Below are positions 46,687-55,667 of a DNA stretch of 64,000 nucleotides, piece after piece. The stretch spans positions 4,712,001 to 4,776,000 of the forward strand of contig NZ_CP009455.1 in NCBI RefSeq assembly GCF_000759535.1. Reading direction: 5' to 3'. Each line of letters begins with the position of its first letter. Position 1 is the first letter of the stretch. A program made the position numbers and the translations under genes. The notes under the pieces were generated by a model. The model made no database searches. It was not told where the DNA came from and saw only the letters and a program-made list of their open reading frames with translations. Source of the stretch: Pseudomonas cremoricolorata. GTDB lineage: Bacteria > Pseudomonadota > Gammaproteobacteria > Pseudomonadales > Pseudomonadaceae.

Positions 46687-47587
46687 TCAGGTACGCCCCC
46701 ACGCAGATCACCAGCAGCCACAGCCAGACGCCGCGCTGCACCAGGCCCCAGCCGCGCTCGATGGCTTGGGCATCGGCCACCGGCCCTTCGCCCAAGCGCG
46801 GGCGCTCATGCAGCTCGCCGTGGTACACCGCCGGGCCGCCCAGCTCGACGCCCAGCGCACCGGCCCCGGCGGCCATCACCGGGCCCGCGTTGGGGCTGTC
46901 CCACAGCGGCGCCTGACGTCGCCAGCAGCGCAGCGCCAGGCGCGTCTTGCCGAGCAGCGCGTAGGTCAGCGCCACCAGCCGCGCCGGTACATAGTTGAGG
47001 CCATCGTCGATGCGCGCTGCGGCCCAGCCGAAGCGCTCGAAGCGGGCGTTGCGGTAACCCCACATGGCATCGAGGGTATTGCTCAAGCGGTACAGCACCA
47101 CCCCCGGCGCGCCGGCGACGACGAACCAGAACAAGGTGGCGAACACTGCATCGCTGCCGTTCTCCAGCACCGACTCGGTGGCCGCGCGGGCCACGGCCGG
47201 CTCATCCAGCTCGGCGGTTTCACGGCTGACCAGGTAGCCGACGCGGCGCCGCGCCTCAGCCAGATCACCCTGGCGCAGGGCCTGGGCCACCGGCAGCACA
47301 TGCTCGCCCAGGCTGCGCATGCCCAGGGCGCAGTACAGCGCCAGGGCATCGACCAGCCAGCCGATCAGCGGCAACCATGACAGCAGCAGCGCCAGCACGG
47401 TCAGCGGTACCACCGTGATGAACCAGGCGCTGACGCCATGGCTGCGCCAACCGCGGCCGCCGGCGTTCAGGCGACGCTCGACGGCATTGGCAAAATTGCC
47501 GAAGGCCACCAGCGGATGACGTCGCTGTGGCTCGCCGAACAGCGCATCCAGAGCAACCCCGGCCACACATAGCAAGGCCAGGCTCAT
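46679..47587 (-). CDS. cbiB: Adenosylcobinamide-phosphate synthase CbiB
   Basis: Attaches aminopropanol (phosphate) to adenosylcobyric acid; membrane protein of 302 residues. Signatures: [17 protein letters not shown] near the N-terminus, [55 protein letters not shown]. It is also named CobD in P. denitrificans. It overlaps bluB by 4 bp (ATGA) and the decarboxylase by 8 bp. Confidence 0.95.
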   Translation of the reverse strand: MSLALLCVAGVALDALFGEPQRRHPLVAFGNFANAVERRLNAGGRGWRSHGVSAWFITVVPLTVLALLLSWLPLIGWLVDALALYCALGMRSLGEHVLPVAQALRQGDLAEARRRVGYLVSRETAELDEPAVARAATESVLENGSDAVFATLFWFVVAGAPGVVLYRLSNTLDAMWGYRNARFERFGWAAARIDDGLNYVPARLVALTYALLGKTRLALRCWRRQAPLWDSPNAGPVMAAGAGALGVELGGPAVYHGELHERPRLGEGPVADAQAIERGWGLVQRGVWLWLLVICVGAYLNA

Positions 47588-48234
47588 GGGCGTCGCTCCC
47601 AGGCATTTTCGAACAGCATGTCATCCAGCGGGCGTTCTTCGGCCCACTGTTCCTGCACCAGCATCGGCGCCTCGTAGAAGGCCTTGACCGGCCCCAGGCA
47701 CAGCACCGCCACCGCCTTGGCACCGCTCGGCATGCCCAGCAGCTGGCCCAGTGCCTGTGGGTCGAACAGCGACACCCAGCCCATCCCCAGGCCTTCGGCG
47801 CGGGCCGCCAGCCACAGGTTCTGGATGGCACAGGCCAGTGAGGCGAGGTCCATTTCCGGCAAGGTACGGCGGCCGAAGATGTGCGCTTCACGCTGATCCA
47901 TCAGCGCCGCCACCAGCAACTCGGCGCAGTCCTGGATGCCTTCGACCTTGAGCTGCATGAAATCATCGGAGCGCTCGCCCAGGGCGTCGGCGGTGCGTAG
48001 GCGCTCCTGCTCGACCAGCCCCTGGATAGCGCCGCGCAGCTCGCGGCGGGTAATACGAATGAAGCGCCACGGCTGCATCAGGCCGACGCTGGGGGCCTGG
48101 TGTGCAGCGCCGAGCAGACGGCGCAGCAGCTCGGGGGCGACTTCACCGCCGGCGAAGTGGCGCATGTCGCGGCGCTCGCCGATGGCGCGGTACACCGCAG
48201 CGCGTTCGGTCATGGAAAAGGCATGTTCGCTCAT
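47584..48234 (-). CDS. bluB: 5,6-Dimethylbenzimidazole synthase BluB
   Basis: Oxygen-dependent conversion of FMNH2 to dimethylbenzimidazole, the lower ligand of cobalamin. The 216-residue nitroreductase-fold protein has [32 protein letters not shown] and [44 protein letters not shown], characteristic of BluB. Its presence shows the aerobic route to the lower ligand. It overlaps cobB and cbiB by 4 bp each. Confidence 0.95.
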   Translation of the reverse strand: MSEHAFSMTERAAVYRAIGERRDMRHFAGGEVAPELLRRLLGAAHQAPSVGLMQPWRFIRITRRELRGAIQGLVEQERLRTADALGERSDDFMQLKVEGIQDCAELLVAALMDQREAHIFGRRTLPEMDLASLACAIQNLWLAARAEGLGMGWVSLFDPQALGQLLGMPSGAKAVAVLCLGPVKAFYEAPMLVQEQWAEERPLDDMLFENAWERRP

Positions 48235-49526
48235 GGTCGCAACAGCGCCGCCGCCGCCTCGGGACTGGAAGGGAAATAAAAGTGCACGTACGAGGCCGTC
48301 AGCCGCCCCAGCCGATACACCGCCTCGTTGCCGCGCCCGCCATTGGGGCTAAGGCCACGGGCGATGGGCGTGTGTTCGGTGGTGGTCAGCGAGTGATGAT
48401 AGGTGTGCCCGCGCAAGGTGCCTTCGGGCAACTCGACCGCCTGCAAGGCCAACGCGGCCAGGCGCTTTTGCATGCTCGCCTCGCCGGGCAGCAGGCCGAG
48501 CAGCTCGGCGCGCTGACCGTCGACATCGGTCAGGCCGTCGAGCAGGTAGAGCATGCCGCCGCATTCAGCCAGCAGCGGTTTGCCTTGAGCGTGGTGCTGG
48601 CGAATGGCGGCCAGCATCGTTGCGTTCGCCGCCAGCGCCTGGTGGTGCAGTTCGGGGTAGCCACCGGGCAGGTACAGGCTGTCGACTTCGGGCAACCGGG
48701 CATCGTGCAACGGCGAGAAGAACACCAGCTCGGCACCCTGGGCGCGGAGCAGCTCGAGGTTGGCGCCGTAGAGGAAGGCGAAGGCTTCGTCGCGCGCCAC
48801 GCCGATGCGCACGCCGGCAAGGCTCGGGGTGACGGGCGCCGGTTGTGGCGCAGCGAAGGTCACTGCCGGCGGCAGGGCCGCATCGCAGCTCTCGCCCAGG
48901 GCCTGGGCGGCCGCATCAAGCCGCGCATCGAGGTCGTTCAGCTCGCTGGCCTGGACCAGTCCCAGATGGCGACTGGGCAGCTCGATACCGCGCTCGCGGG
49001 ACAAACCGCCGTACCAGCGCAGGCCCTCGCTCAAGCTGCCTTCGAGCAACTGCGCGTGACGCAGGCTCCCAACCCGGTTGGCCAGCACCCCGGCGAACGG
49101 CAGGTCAGGCTGGTAGCGGGCCAGGCCCAGGGCCAGCGCACCGAAAGTCTGCGCCATGGCGGTGCCGTCGATCACCGCCAGCACCGGCACACCGAAGTGA
49201 CGCGCAAGATCGGCACTGGACGGCGTGCCATCGAACAGGCCCATGACCCCTTCGATGAGAATCAGGTCGGCTTCCCCGGCGGCTTGCCACAGCAAGCGCC
49301 GACTCTCGGCCTCGCCGATCATCCACATGTCGAGTTGGTACACCGGCGCACCGCTGGCGCGTTCGAGGATCATCGGGTCAAGAAAGTCCGGGCCACACTT
49401 GAACACCCGTACGCGGCGGCCGAGGTTGCGGTGTAGCCGCGCCAGGGCGGCGGTGACGGTGGTCTTGCCCTGGCCCGAGGCCGGGGCGGCGATCAGCACC
49501 GCCGGGCAGGCACGGCGGTCACTCAC
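48231..49526 (-). CDS. cobB: Cobyrinate a,c-diamide synthase
   Basis: Amidates carboxylates a and c of (hydrogeno)cobyrinic acid. The 431-residue protein has an N-terminal ATP domain with P-loop APASGQGKTTV (residues 14-24) and FKCGPDFLDPMILERAS, and a C-terminal glutamine amidotransferase domain with nucleophile Cys in PLLAECGGMLYLLDG. The late block RGHTYHHS contains a triad-type His. Order cobO-cobB-bluB with 4-bp overlaps is typical for Pseudomonas. Confidence 0.95.
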   Translation of the reverse strand: MSDRRACPAVLIAAPASGQGKTTVTAALARLHRNLGRRVRVFKCGPDFLDPMILERASGAPVYQLDMWMIGEAESRRLLWQAAGEADLILIEGVMGLFDGTPSSADLARHFGVPVLAVIDGTAMAQTFGALALGLARYQPDLPFAGVLANRVGSLRHAQLLEGSLSEGLRWYGGLSRERGIELPSRHLGLVQASELNDLDARLDAAAQALGESCDAALPPAVTFAAPQPAPVTPSLAGVRIGVARDEAFAFLYGANLELLRAQGAELVFFSPLHDARLPEVDSLYLPGGYPELHHQALAANATMLAAIRQHHAQGKPLLAECGGMLYLLDGLTDVDGQRAELLGLLPGEASMQKRLAALALQAVELPEGTLRGHTYHHSLTTTEHTPIARGLSPNGGRGNEAVYRLGRLTASYVHFYFPSSPEAAAALLRP

Positions 49527-50134
49527 AGTTCCACGCCCTTCTGCGCGCGGATACCGGCCTGGAAGGCGTGCTTGAGCATGCCCATCTCGGTGACGGTGTC
49601 GGCCAGCTCGATCAGCTCGGGCCTGGCGCCGCGGCCGGTGACGATCACGTGCTGCATCGGCGGGCGCGCCTGCAGGTCGTTGAGCACCTGCTCAAGGTCG
49701 AGGTAGCCATGCTTGAGGGCAATGTTCAGCTCATCGAGCACCACGAACTGTACGGCCGGGTCTTGCAGCAACTGCCGCGACACCGCCCAGGCGGCTTCGG
49801 CGGCGGCGATATCGCGCTGGCGGTCCTGGGTTTCCCAGGTGAAGCCCTCGCCCATCACGTGGTAGCTGACCTGCTCGGGGAAGCGCCGGAAGAACAGCTC
49901 TTCACCGGTGCTGTTGCGGCCCTTGATGAACTGCACAACGCCGCAGCGCATGTCATGGCCCATGGCCCGGGCGAGCATGCCGAAGGCCGAGCTGCTCTTG
50001 CCCTTGCCGTTGCCGCTGAGCACCAGCAGCAGGCCGCATTCATTGGGCGAGTTGGCAATGCGCTCGTCGATGATGGCTTTCTTGCGCAGCATCCGCGCCA
50101 GGTGGCGTTCGTCGCGCTCTGGGGATTCGCTCAT
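49523..50134 (-). CDS. cobO: Cob(I)yrinic acid a,c-diamide adenosyltransferase
   Basis: Adds the 5'-deoxyadenosyl group to cob(I)yrinic acid a,c-diamide, the first step of this operon. The 203-residue protein has P-loop GNGKGKSSSAFG (about 41-52), and blocks VVQFIKGR and VVLDELNIALKHGYLD, as in the CobO/BtuR family. The ATG at 50134 follows GCGGAGAC. It is first behind the cobalamin riboswitch and overlaps cobB by 4 bp. Confidence 0.95.
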   Translation of the reverse strand: MSESPERDERHLARMLRKKAIIDERIANSPNECGLLLVLSGNGKGKSSSAFGMLARAMGHDMRCGVVQFIKGRNSTGEELFFRRFPEQVSYHVMGEGFTWETQDRQRDIAAAEAAWAVSRQLLQDPAVQFVVLDELNIALKHGYLDLEQVLNDLQARPPMQHVIVTGRGARPELIELADTVTEMGMLKHAFQAGIRAQKGVEL

Positions 50135-50242
50135 GGGGGTCTCCGCGGGCTGTGGGCGGCAAGGCAGCCGCGCCGACAGATCTAATAGGCAGGCAGGCAC
50201 AGGGGCGCGCAGCAGCCATGGCCTGAAGCCACGGAGCACCGC

Positions 50243-50261
50243 GCATCACCCTCCGTGATGC
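50243..50261 (-). promoter_or_regulatory. Hairpin in the cobO leader
   Basis: Stem GCATCAC, loop GGAGG, stem GTGATGC, located 110-127 nt before cobO and just downstream of the aptamer. The GGAGG loop is followed by ATG (50249-50247), which opens an out-of-frame 69-codon ORF overlapping the cobO start. It could be part of the riboswitch expression platform. Confidence 0.35.
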
Positions 50262-50274
50262 CGTTTGGCAGTGA

Positions 50275-50475
50275 CAGGCCGGTCTCCGGGCTCGTGAGCA
50301 GGGCCATGGCCCTGGCCGCCGCGCGCCTTCCCAGGATCGACCCAGTGGCGCTGCGCGTGGCTTGACTCACCTACCGTTGCGGGGGCAGCGCCGGACTCGC
50401 GCCTGCAAGGCGACCACCGGCTTCCCAGTTTCACCCCGCCTGGAAATCGCTCCACGGGGCACCTGAAACACGCCG
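50275..50475 (-). ncRNA. Cobalamin riboswitch upstream of the cob operon
   Basis: Binds adenosylcobalamin and reduces expression of the downstream genes. On the minus strand the B12 box AGCCCGGAGACCGGCC is at 50277-50292. The preceding core features are GGTGCCCCGTGG near 50451-50463, GGGGTGAAACTGGGAAGCCGGTG near 50420-50443, and GCCCCCGCAACGG near 50377-50392. These are the conserved cobalamin-aptamer segments in the right order. It sits upstream of cobO, whose start is 50134. The exact end of the aptamer is approximate. Confidence 0.92.
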
Positions 50476-50599
50476 CGAAGGTTAGAGGGTTGCACCCGGA
50501 GCGTCAATGAAATGGACCGCCGGACGCGCCGGAATGAACCACCCGGTCGGTCGTCTTCTCATAAAGGTCAGTGGTGTCCCATTCCCGGAGGATCGCGGC

Positions 50600-51919
50600 A
50601 TGTTCCCATTGCGTATCGGTGTACTGCTGGCCATCGGCGCCAGCCTGGTGGCCTGCGGCGAAACTGCCAGGCTGAGCGTCGCCGACGGCACCGGCCCCAA
50701 CCCCAACCTGCCGCCGCCGAACAAGACCCTCATCCCTACCCTGAACATCGCCCCGGCGATTGGCTGGTCGGACGGTGGCAAGCCCACTGCCGCCCCTGGC
50801 ACCCAGGTGCAGGCCTTCGCCGACGACCTCGACCACCCGCGCTGGCTGTACGTTTTGCCTAATGGCGACGTGCTGGTAGCGGAAACCAACGCGCCACCCA
50901 AGCCAGACGACAGCAGCGGCATCCGCGGCTGGGTCATGGAGAAGGTCATGAAGCGTGCTGGCGCGGGCGTGCCCAGCGCCAATCGCATCACGCTGCTGCG
51001 CGACGCCGACCACGACGGCGTGGCGGAAATTCGCACGACCTTCGTCGAGGGCTTGAACTCGCCGTTCGGCATGGCCCTGGTGGGCAATGACTTCTACGTT
51101 GCCGATACCGACAAGCTGCTGCATTTCCGCTACGCCGACAACGCCATGCAATTACGCGACCCAGGCGAGAAGGTCGTCGATCTGCCAGGCGGGCCGCTCA
51201 ACCACCACTGGACCAAGAACATTCTCGCCAGCCGCGATGGCAAGAAGCTTTATGTCACCGTCGGCTCCAACAGCAACGTCGGGGAAAACGGCCTGGAGCA
51301 AGAGCAAGGCCGCGCGGCGATCTGGGAAGTCGATCTCGCCAGCAAGCAGCAGCGACTGTTCGCCACCGGCCTGCGCAACCCCAACGGCATGGACTGGGAG
51401 CCGCACACCGGGGCGCTGTGGACTGCCGTCAACGAACGCGACGAGATCGGCAGCGACCTGGTCCCCGACTACATCACCTCGGTCAAGGACGGCGCTTTCT
51501 ATGGCTGGCCCTACAGTTACTACGGCCAGCATGTCGACGTGCGGGTCACCCCGCAGGACCCGGCCAAGGTTGCCAGCGCCATCGCCCCTGACTACGCCGT
51601 TGGCCCGCACACCGCCTCACTGGGCCTGGCCTTCGCCCGGCCCGGCATGCTGCCGGCGCCGTTCGACAAGGGCGTGTTCATCGGCCAGCATGGCTCGTGG
51701 AACCGCAAACCGCTGAGCGGCTACAAAGTGTTGTTCGTGCCGTTCGGCAACGACGGCAAACCCCAGGGCGAGCCACGAGACCTGCTCAGCGGCTTCGTCA
51801 ATGACCAGGGCAAGGCCATGGGCCGGCCGGTAGGCGTAGCCAATGACAAGCATGGCGGGGTTCTGGTGGCCGATGATGTGGGCAACGTGATCTGGCGGGT
51901 GACGGCGGCGAAGCCGTGA
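50600..51919 (+). CDS. Sorbosone dehydrogenase-like PQQ/β-propeller lipoprotein
   Basis: A periplasmic six-bladed β-propeller of the glucose/sorbosone dehydrogenase family, 439 residues. The N-terminus [21 protein letters not shown] ends in a lipobox (SLVAC), so it is probably lipid-anchored. Family blocks: [64 protein letters not shown] and a late [16 protein letters not shown] precedes the ATG; the longer frame from 50507 starts at the edge of the riboswitch region and is rejected. The substrate is unknown. Confidence 0.88.
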   Translation: MFPLRIGVLLAIGASLVACGETARLSVADGTGPNPNLPPPNKTLIPTLNIAPAIGWSDGGKPTAAPGTQVQAFADDLDHPRWLYVLPNGDVLVAETNAPPKPDDSSGIRGWVMEKVMKRAGAGVPSANRITLLRDADHDGVAEIRTTFVEGLNSPFGMALVGNDFYVADTDKLLHFRYADNAMQLRDPGEKVVDLPGGPLNHHWTKNILASRDGKKLYVTVGSNSNVGENGLEQEQGRAAIWEVDLASKQQRLFATGLRNPNGMDWEPHTGALWTAVNERDEIGSDLVPDYITSVKDGAFYGWPYSYYGQHVDVRVTPQDPAKVASAIAPDYAVGPHTASLGLAFARPGMLPAPFDKGVFIGQHGSWNRKPLSGYKVLFVPFGNDGKPQGEPRDLLSGFVNDQGKAMGRPVGVANDKHGGVLVADDVGNVIWRVTAAKP

Positions 51920-51959
51920 GGTTTCACGCGGGGTTGGGCTAAGGGTGGTATCGAGACTG

Positions 51960-51986
51960 ACCGAAGCGCCATTGCAGCGCTTCGGT
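51960..51986. terminator. Strong hairpin between convergent genes
   Basis: Perfect 10-bp inverted repeat ACCGAAGCGC / GCGCTTCGGT with a 7-nt loop, lying between the sorbosone-dehydrogenase-like gene and the convergent NlpC gene. No T-run follows on either strand. Confidence 0.55.
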
Positions 51987-51996
51987 CGCTGCCCAA

Positions 51997-52539
51997 TCAG
52001 GGATTCTGCGCCAGGTGCCCGGCCGGAATGATGCGCTTGGCCTGCAGGTAGGCTTTGGACCAGTAGCTGTTGGACAGGTAGTCCAGGCGTACGGTGCCAC
52101 CGGTGCGCGGCGCGTGAACGAAGCGCCCTTCACCGACGTAAATGCCGGCATGGCTCACTTGCGAACCGCCGTTGGTGGCGAAGAAGACGATGTCGCCTGA
52201 TTGCAAGGCGTTGAGGTTCACGCTAGGCGCCTGCATGACGATCATTTCCCGTGTCGAGCGCGGCAGGCTGATGCCGGCGGCGTCGTTATACACGTACTTG
52301 ATCAGGCCACTGCAATCGAAGCCCGAATCGGGGGTATTGCCGCCCCAGCGATAAGGCGTGCCGACCAGACCAATGGCACGAAACAGCACATCGGAGGCCA
52401 CGGGCGAGAAGCTTGGCTGGGTGTTGAATACCACCTGCGGCTTGGGCGCCGGGGCGGGAGCAGGGGCAGGCGCACGGCTGGAGCACGCCGTCAGCAAGGC
52501 CACAGACATCAGGAAAGCGAAGCGCACCATTGTCTTCAT
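51997..52539 (-). CDS. NlpC/P60 family lipoprotein (peptidoglycan hydrolase type)
   Basis: A 180-residue predicted lipoprotein with lipobox near LLTACSS and a proline/alanine-rich spacer (APAPAPAPKP). The NlpC/P60 (C40) domain has Cys of GFDCSGLIKYVY, His in SHAGIYVGEGRFVHAP and a third conserved residue further along. The family cuts peptide stems of peptidoglycan. It is a tandem paralogue of the 52676-53329 gene and is separated from it by a long hairpin. Confidence 0.92.
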   Translation of the reverse strand: MKTMVRFAFLMSVALLTACSSRAPAPAPAPAPKPQVVFNTQPSFSPVASDVLFRAIGLVGTPYRWGGNTPDSGFDCSGLIKYVYNDAAGISLPRSTREMIVMQAPSVNLNALQSGDIVFFATNGGSQVSHAGIYVGEGRFVHAPRTGGTVRLDYLSNSYWSKAYLQAKRIIPAGHLAQNP

Positions 52540-52618
52540 GGTCGGAACGTCCTGTCAGGAACGAGTCGGCCGCAGCCGAAAAGAGTTGAGAAATTAGGTT
52601 AGCTTGTTTTTCTAAACG

Positions 52619-52654
52619 CACACGGCGGTTAGCTTTTCAGCTAACCGCCGTGTG
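52619..52654 (-). terminator. Long hairpin terminator between tandem NlpC genes
   Basis: A 16-bp perfect stem CACACGGCGGTTAGCT / AGCTAACCGCCGTGTG with a 4-nt loop. It lies 21 bp past the stop of the upstream NlpC gene and is followed by GTTTAG on the minus strand. It indicates the two paralogues are separate transcripts. Confidence 0.7.
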
Positions 52655-52675
52655 TACTGACCACAGCGTGTGCAA

Positions 52676-53329
52676 TCAGTTGCGTGCGATATTGGTGGTC
52701 GGTGCCATGGCCAGGGCGCGCTTGGCCTGCATGAAGGTTTTGCTCCAGTAGCGGTCACCGAGGCTGTCGATGCGCACGCCACCGCTGCGGCTGCTGCTGG
52801 AGTGAATGAACTGGTTATCGCCCAGATAAATGCCGGCATGACTCACGCGGCCGCGACCATTGGTGCTGAAGAACAGCAGATCACCAGGCTTGAGCTTGTT
52901 GCGCGCAACCTTGGGCGCGTCGACGTTGATCATCTCGCGGGTCGAGCGTGGCAGCGACATGCCAGCCTCCTCGCGGAACAGGTAGCCGATAAAACCACTG
53001 CAATCGAAACCGGACTGTTCCGAAGTGCCACCGAAACGGTAGCGGGTGCCGATCAGCGCCATGCCGCGTTCGAGGATGCTGTCAGCCAGACCAGGCATCT
53101 GGTAAGGCTTGCTGGCGCTGGGGAAGGTGGGTTGCTCTTCGTCTTCGAGAATTGCCAGGTCTTGCTCGGTAAATACGGAAGAGGCCGATGGTTTGGCCTT
53201 GGCAGACGATTGAGCGGTGACCTGCGGTTGAACCTGCGGCTGGGTGACGGTGCTTTGCGAAGCACAGCCTAACAGCAGGGTCACAAGTGCTAGGGGCACG
53301 AGGGGTGCGAAGCGATTTAGCATGAGCAC
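52676..53329 (-). CDS. NlpC/P60 family lipoprotein, second paralogue
   Basis: A 217-residue predicted lipoprotein. The signal ends near LVTLLLGCAS with lipobox Cys, followed by a Gln/Pro/Ser-rich linker (SQSTVTQPQVQPQVTAQSS). The NlpC/P60 domain has Cys of GFDCSGFIGYLF and His in SHAGIYLGDNQFIHSS. It shares PRSTREMI and YWSK…QAKR with the neighbour, showing duplication. The start is Met1 at 53329 or Met3 at 53323. Confidence 0.92.
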   Translation of the reverse strand: MLMLNRFAPLVPLALVTLLLGCASQSTVTQPQVQPQVTAQSSAKAKPSASSVFTEQDLAILEDEEQPTFPSASKPYQMPGLADSILERGMALIGTRYRFGGTSEQSGFDCSGFIGYLFREEAGMSLPRSTREMINVDAPKVARNKLKPGDLLFFSTNGRGRVSHAGIYLGDNQFIHSSSSRSGGVRIDSLGDRYWSKTFMQAKRALAMAPTTNIARN

Positions 53330-53462
53330 GACCGTGGCATGGGTTTTGGAAGGTGGAAACTATGCCGTCTATCAGACCCATTTGCAAATTTTATGGAAAA
53401 AAATGTGACTTTTCCGTTTTGCCGGGTTCAAAGGCATACTTCGGTCGTTAACACCCCAAGTA

Positions 53463-54167
53463 TTACCAGCCCAAAGTTTCCTTCAAAAAAGGAATGGTCA
53501 GCTTGCGTTGAGCCTGCAACGAGGCCTGATCGAGGCGTTCGAGCAAGTCGAACAAGGCGCTCATGCTGCGCGTGCCACGGGTGAGGATGAAATGCCCGAC
53601 CTCGTCGGTCATCTGCAGGCCACGGCGCGAGGCACGCAACTGCAACGCGCGGAGCTTGTCTTCGTCGGAAAGGCCGCGCATCTGGAAAATCAGCGCCAGG
53701 GTCAGGCGCGACTTCAGATCAGGCAGGCGGATAGGCAATTCCCGCGGTGAGCTACTGGCCGCCAGCAGCAGCCGGCGACCGCTGTCGCGCAGGCGGTTGA
53801 ACAGGTGGAACATCGCCTCCTCCCAGTCCGCCTTGCCGGCAATCACGTGCAGGTCATCGATGCAGACCAGCTCGAACTGTTCCAGGTGGTCGAGCAACTC
53901 GACGCCGCGGTCGAGCAGCTGCGCCAGTGGCAGATACACCGCCGGTTCGCCCAACTGCTGGAAACGGTGGGTCGCCGCCTGCAGCAGGTGCGAACGCCCT
54001 ACCCCTTGCTTGCCCCATAGATAGATGAGGCTTTCGGTCCAGCCGGCATCGGCTTCGCACAGCCGCTCGACATAGCCAAGCGCCGCCGCATTGGCGCCCG
54101 GGTAGTAGTTGATGAAGGTGGCGTCGTCGCGCAAGCGCACACCCAAGGGCAACTGGATCGGTTTCAT
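53463..54167 (-). CDS. hda: DnaA regulatory inactivator Hda
   Basis: With the DNA-loaded sliding clamp, Hda stimulates hydrolysis of ATP bound to DnaA after initiation. The 234-residue AAA+ protein begins MKPIQLPLGVRLRDDATF, whose QLPLGV is the clamp-binding motif. A P-loop-like WGKQGVGRSHLL is near residue 50-61, the Walker B-like LVCIDDLHVI follows, and a C-terminal DnaA-like helix bundle has RGTRSMSALFDLLERLD. It lies next to the NlpC genes and is followed leftward by 133 bp. An AI-2E permease often adjoining it in Pseudomonas is not found here. Confidence 0.94.
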   Translation of the reverse strand: MKPIQLPLGVRLRDDATFINYYPGANAAALGYVERLCEADAGWTESLIYLWGKQGVGRSHLLQAATHRFQQLGEPAVYLPLAQLLDRGVELLDHLEQFELVCIDDLHVIAGKADWEEAMFHLFNRLRDSGRRLLLAASSSPRELPIRLPDLKSRLTLALIFQMRGLSDEDKLRALQLRASRRGLQMTDEVGHFILTRGTRSMSALFDLLERLDQASLQAQRKLTIPFLKETLGW

Positions 54168-54356
54168 GCTGGCGGACGGTCACAGGGACCAGAGGGGCCT
54201 TAGGTGAAAAGTCGGCAAAGTCTATACCCGCCAGACAGGCCGCACAATCACGACGCCCGGCAGCCCAAGGAAAATCAACGGCTTGCGTAGCACCTAGGGT
54301 GAGTCCTGGATGTGCGCCCCTCTATTAATGAAGGGCATCGACCCCTGCCCAGCCAT

Positions 54357-55382
54357 TCACCAGCGCATCAACAATCCCTGGAACGGTGCCTGCGCCCCAG
54401 GTGCCGGCGGCGTGCCGCTCGGCGCGCCCTCGACCTGCACCTCATGCAGCTGTGCCAGGCCCAGTTGCGCGCGCAGCTGCTCACGACTGCCACTGACGTC
54501 CTAGGTGAAGGTGTCGCCCTGGGCCAGTTGCAGGCGCGCGGCGAAGCCTTCGAGCACGCGCTCCAGCTCGGCATAGCGGGCCAGGGTCATGCCCTCGACG
54601 CGCAGTTGCACGCCAGTGGCCGTACCGGGACGACTGACATAGCGCGGCGCCAGTCGGTTGCTTACCGCCAGCATCACGGCATCGGCCAACGCTGCCGGGT
54701 CGTCCCCCTGCGCGCTGCCTTGCTCGTGCTGCTCGCCCAGCCATAACTGCCATTTGCCCTGCCAATGGCCATCGGCCTGCTGGGCGTGTACCGCCAGCAG
54801 CGCGTTGGCGCCGTAGCGTTCACCGGCCTCGCGCAGGGCTTTTGGGTCTTTGCCCTCCAGCGCCTGGGCATCGGCCAGCAGTTGTTCCTGCAAATCTGCT
54901 AAGGGCAGGCGCAGCGGCAGGCCGCGGTGCTGGGCAGCGCGGCGCAGCGGTTCGGCCGCGCTTTGCCCATCGCCGATCAGGTTGCTGCCCTCGTCATTGT
55001 CGAACAGCCACCAGCCCAGAATCGAAGGCCGGTTGCTGCCCCACAACGCCAGCCCCGCCTTGCCCAGCGCCCGCTCGGTGCTGCCGGGGTCGAACTCCAC
55101 CTGCACGGTCGGCGGCGATCCGCCGTCGAACGCGAACTGGCTGATGATCGGTTGCGGGTCCTGGCGCAGGCTGGCCAGCGCCGCGCTTTGTGCCGCCTTG
55201 GCGTCACCGGTCAGGCGCAGCACCAGGGTGTCGAAGGCTTGCCGCGTGGCCTGGCTACGCGCTTCGCTGCCTTGGCCGTCGACCACTTCACGCACGTGGT
55301 ACAGCCCGGAGACACTCTCGCCGTGGGCGAGGCTCGACAGCGCGACCAGGCAGGCCACGCTCAGGGTAGGGATCAGGCGCAT
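54357..55382 (-). pseudogene. DUF2066 gene interrupted by an in-frame TAG
   Basis: A DUF2066-family envelope protein with a signal peptide (MRLIPTLSVACLVALSSLAHG). The reading frame stops at TAG (54501-54503) after 293 codons. Past the TAG the same frame continues for 47 sense codons (DVSGSREQLRAQLGL…QGLLMRW) to a TGA at 54357-54359, so the intact gene would encode about 341 residues, with FTYDVSG as the probable original. A single C-to-G change in TAC would create the stop. It could be a nonsense mutation, a base-call error, or readthrough. Function unknown. The start at 55382 gives a clean signal peptide. Confidence 0.75.
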
Positions 55383-55667
55383 GAACGATTCCTGTACAGA
55401 TAGACGGTACCGGCGCAGGGGCCTTGCCCATATCCGACCCACGCCGCCGACTACCTTATAGAGGGTGCTCGCCCGGCGCACCCTGCAGACGGGCTTTTTC
55501 TGCTTTTCCCACCCTGCCCGTCGGCCTGAGGATGGCCGCTGCCGGGCAAGCCTGATAAAATCGCGCGCCTTCGCAGACCGCTGACCGGTCAGGCAGCCGA
55601 CACCTTCAGCCGGCCCTGGTCGTCGAGGTCGTTTTCCCGAATCCCTCCCTCCTAAAGGCCTGGATCA

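Noticed and set aside
50040..50249. 69-codon frame starting in the cobO leader as a protein gene
   Set aside because: Overlaps cobO out of frame and has no protein features; mentioned only as a possible leader element.
54310..54746. Plus-strand frame at 54310-54746
   Set aside because: Shadow of the DUF2066 gene's second half; no features.
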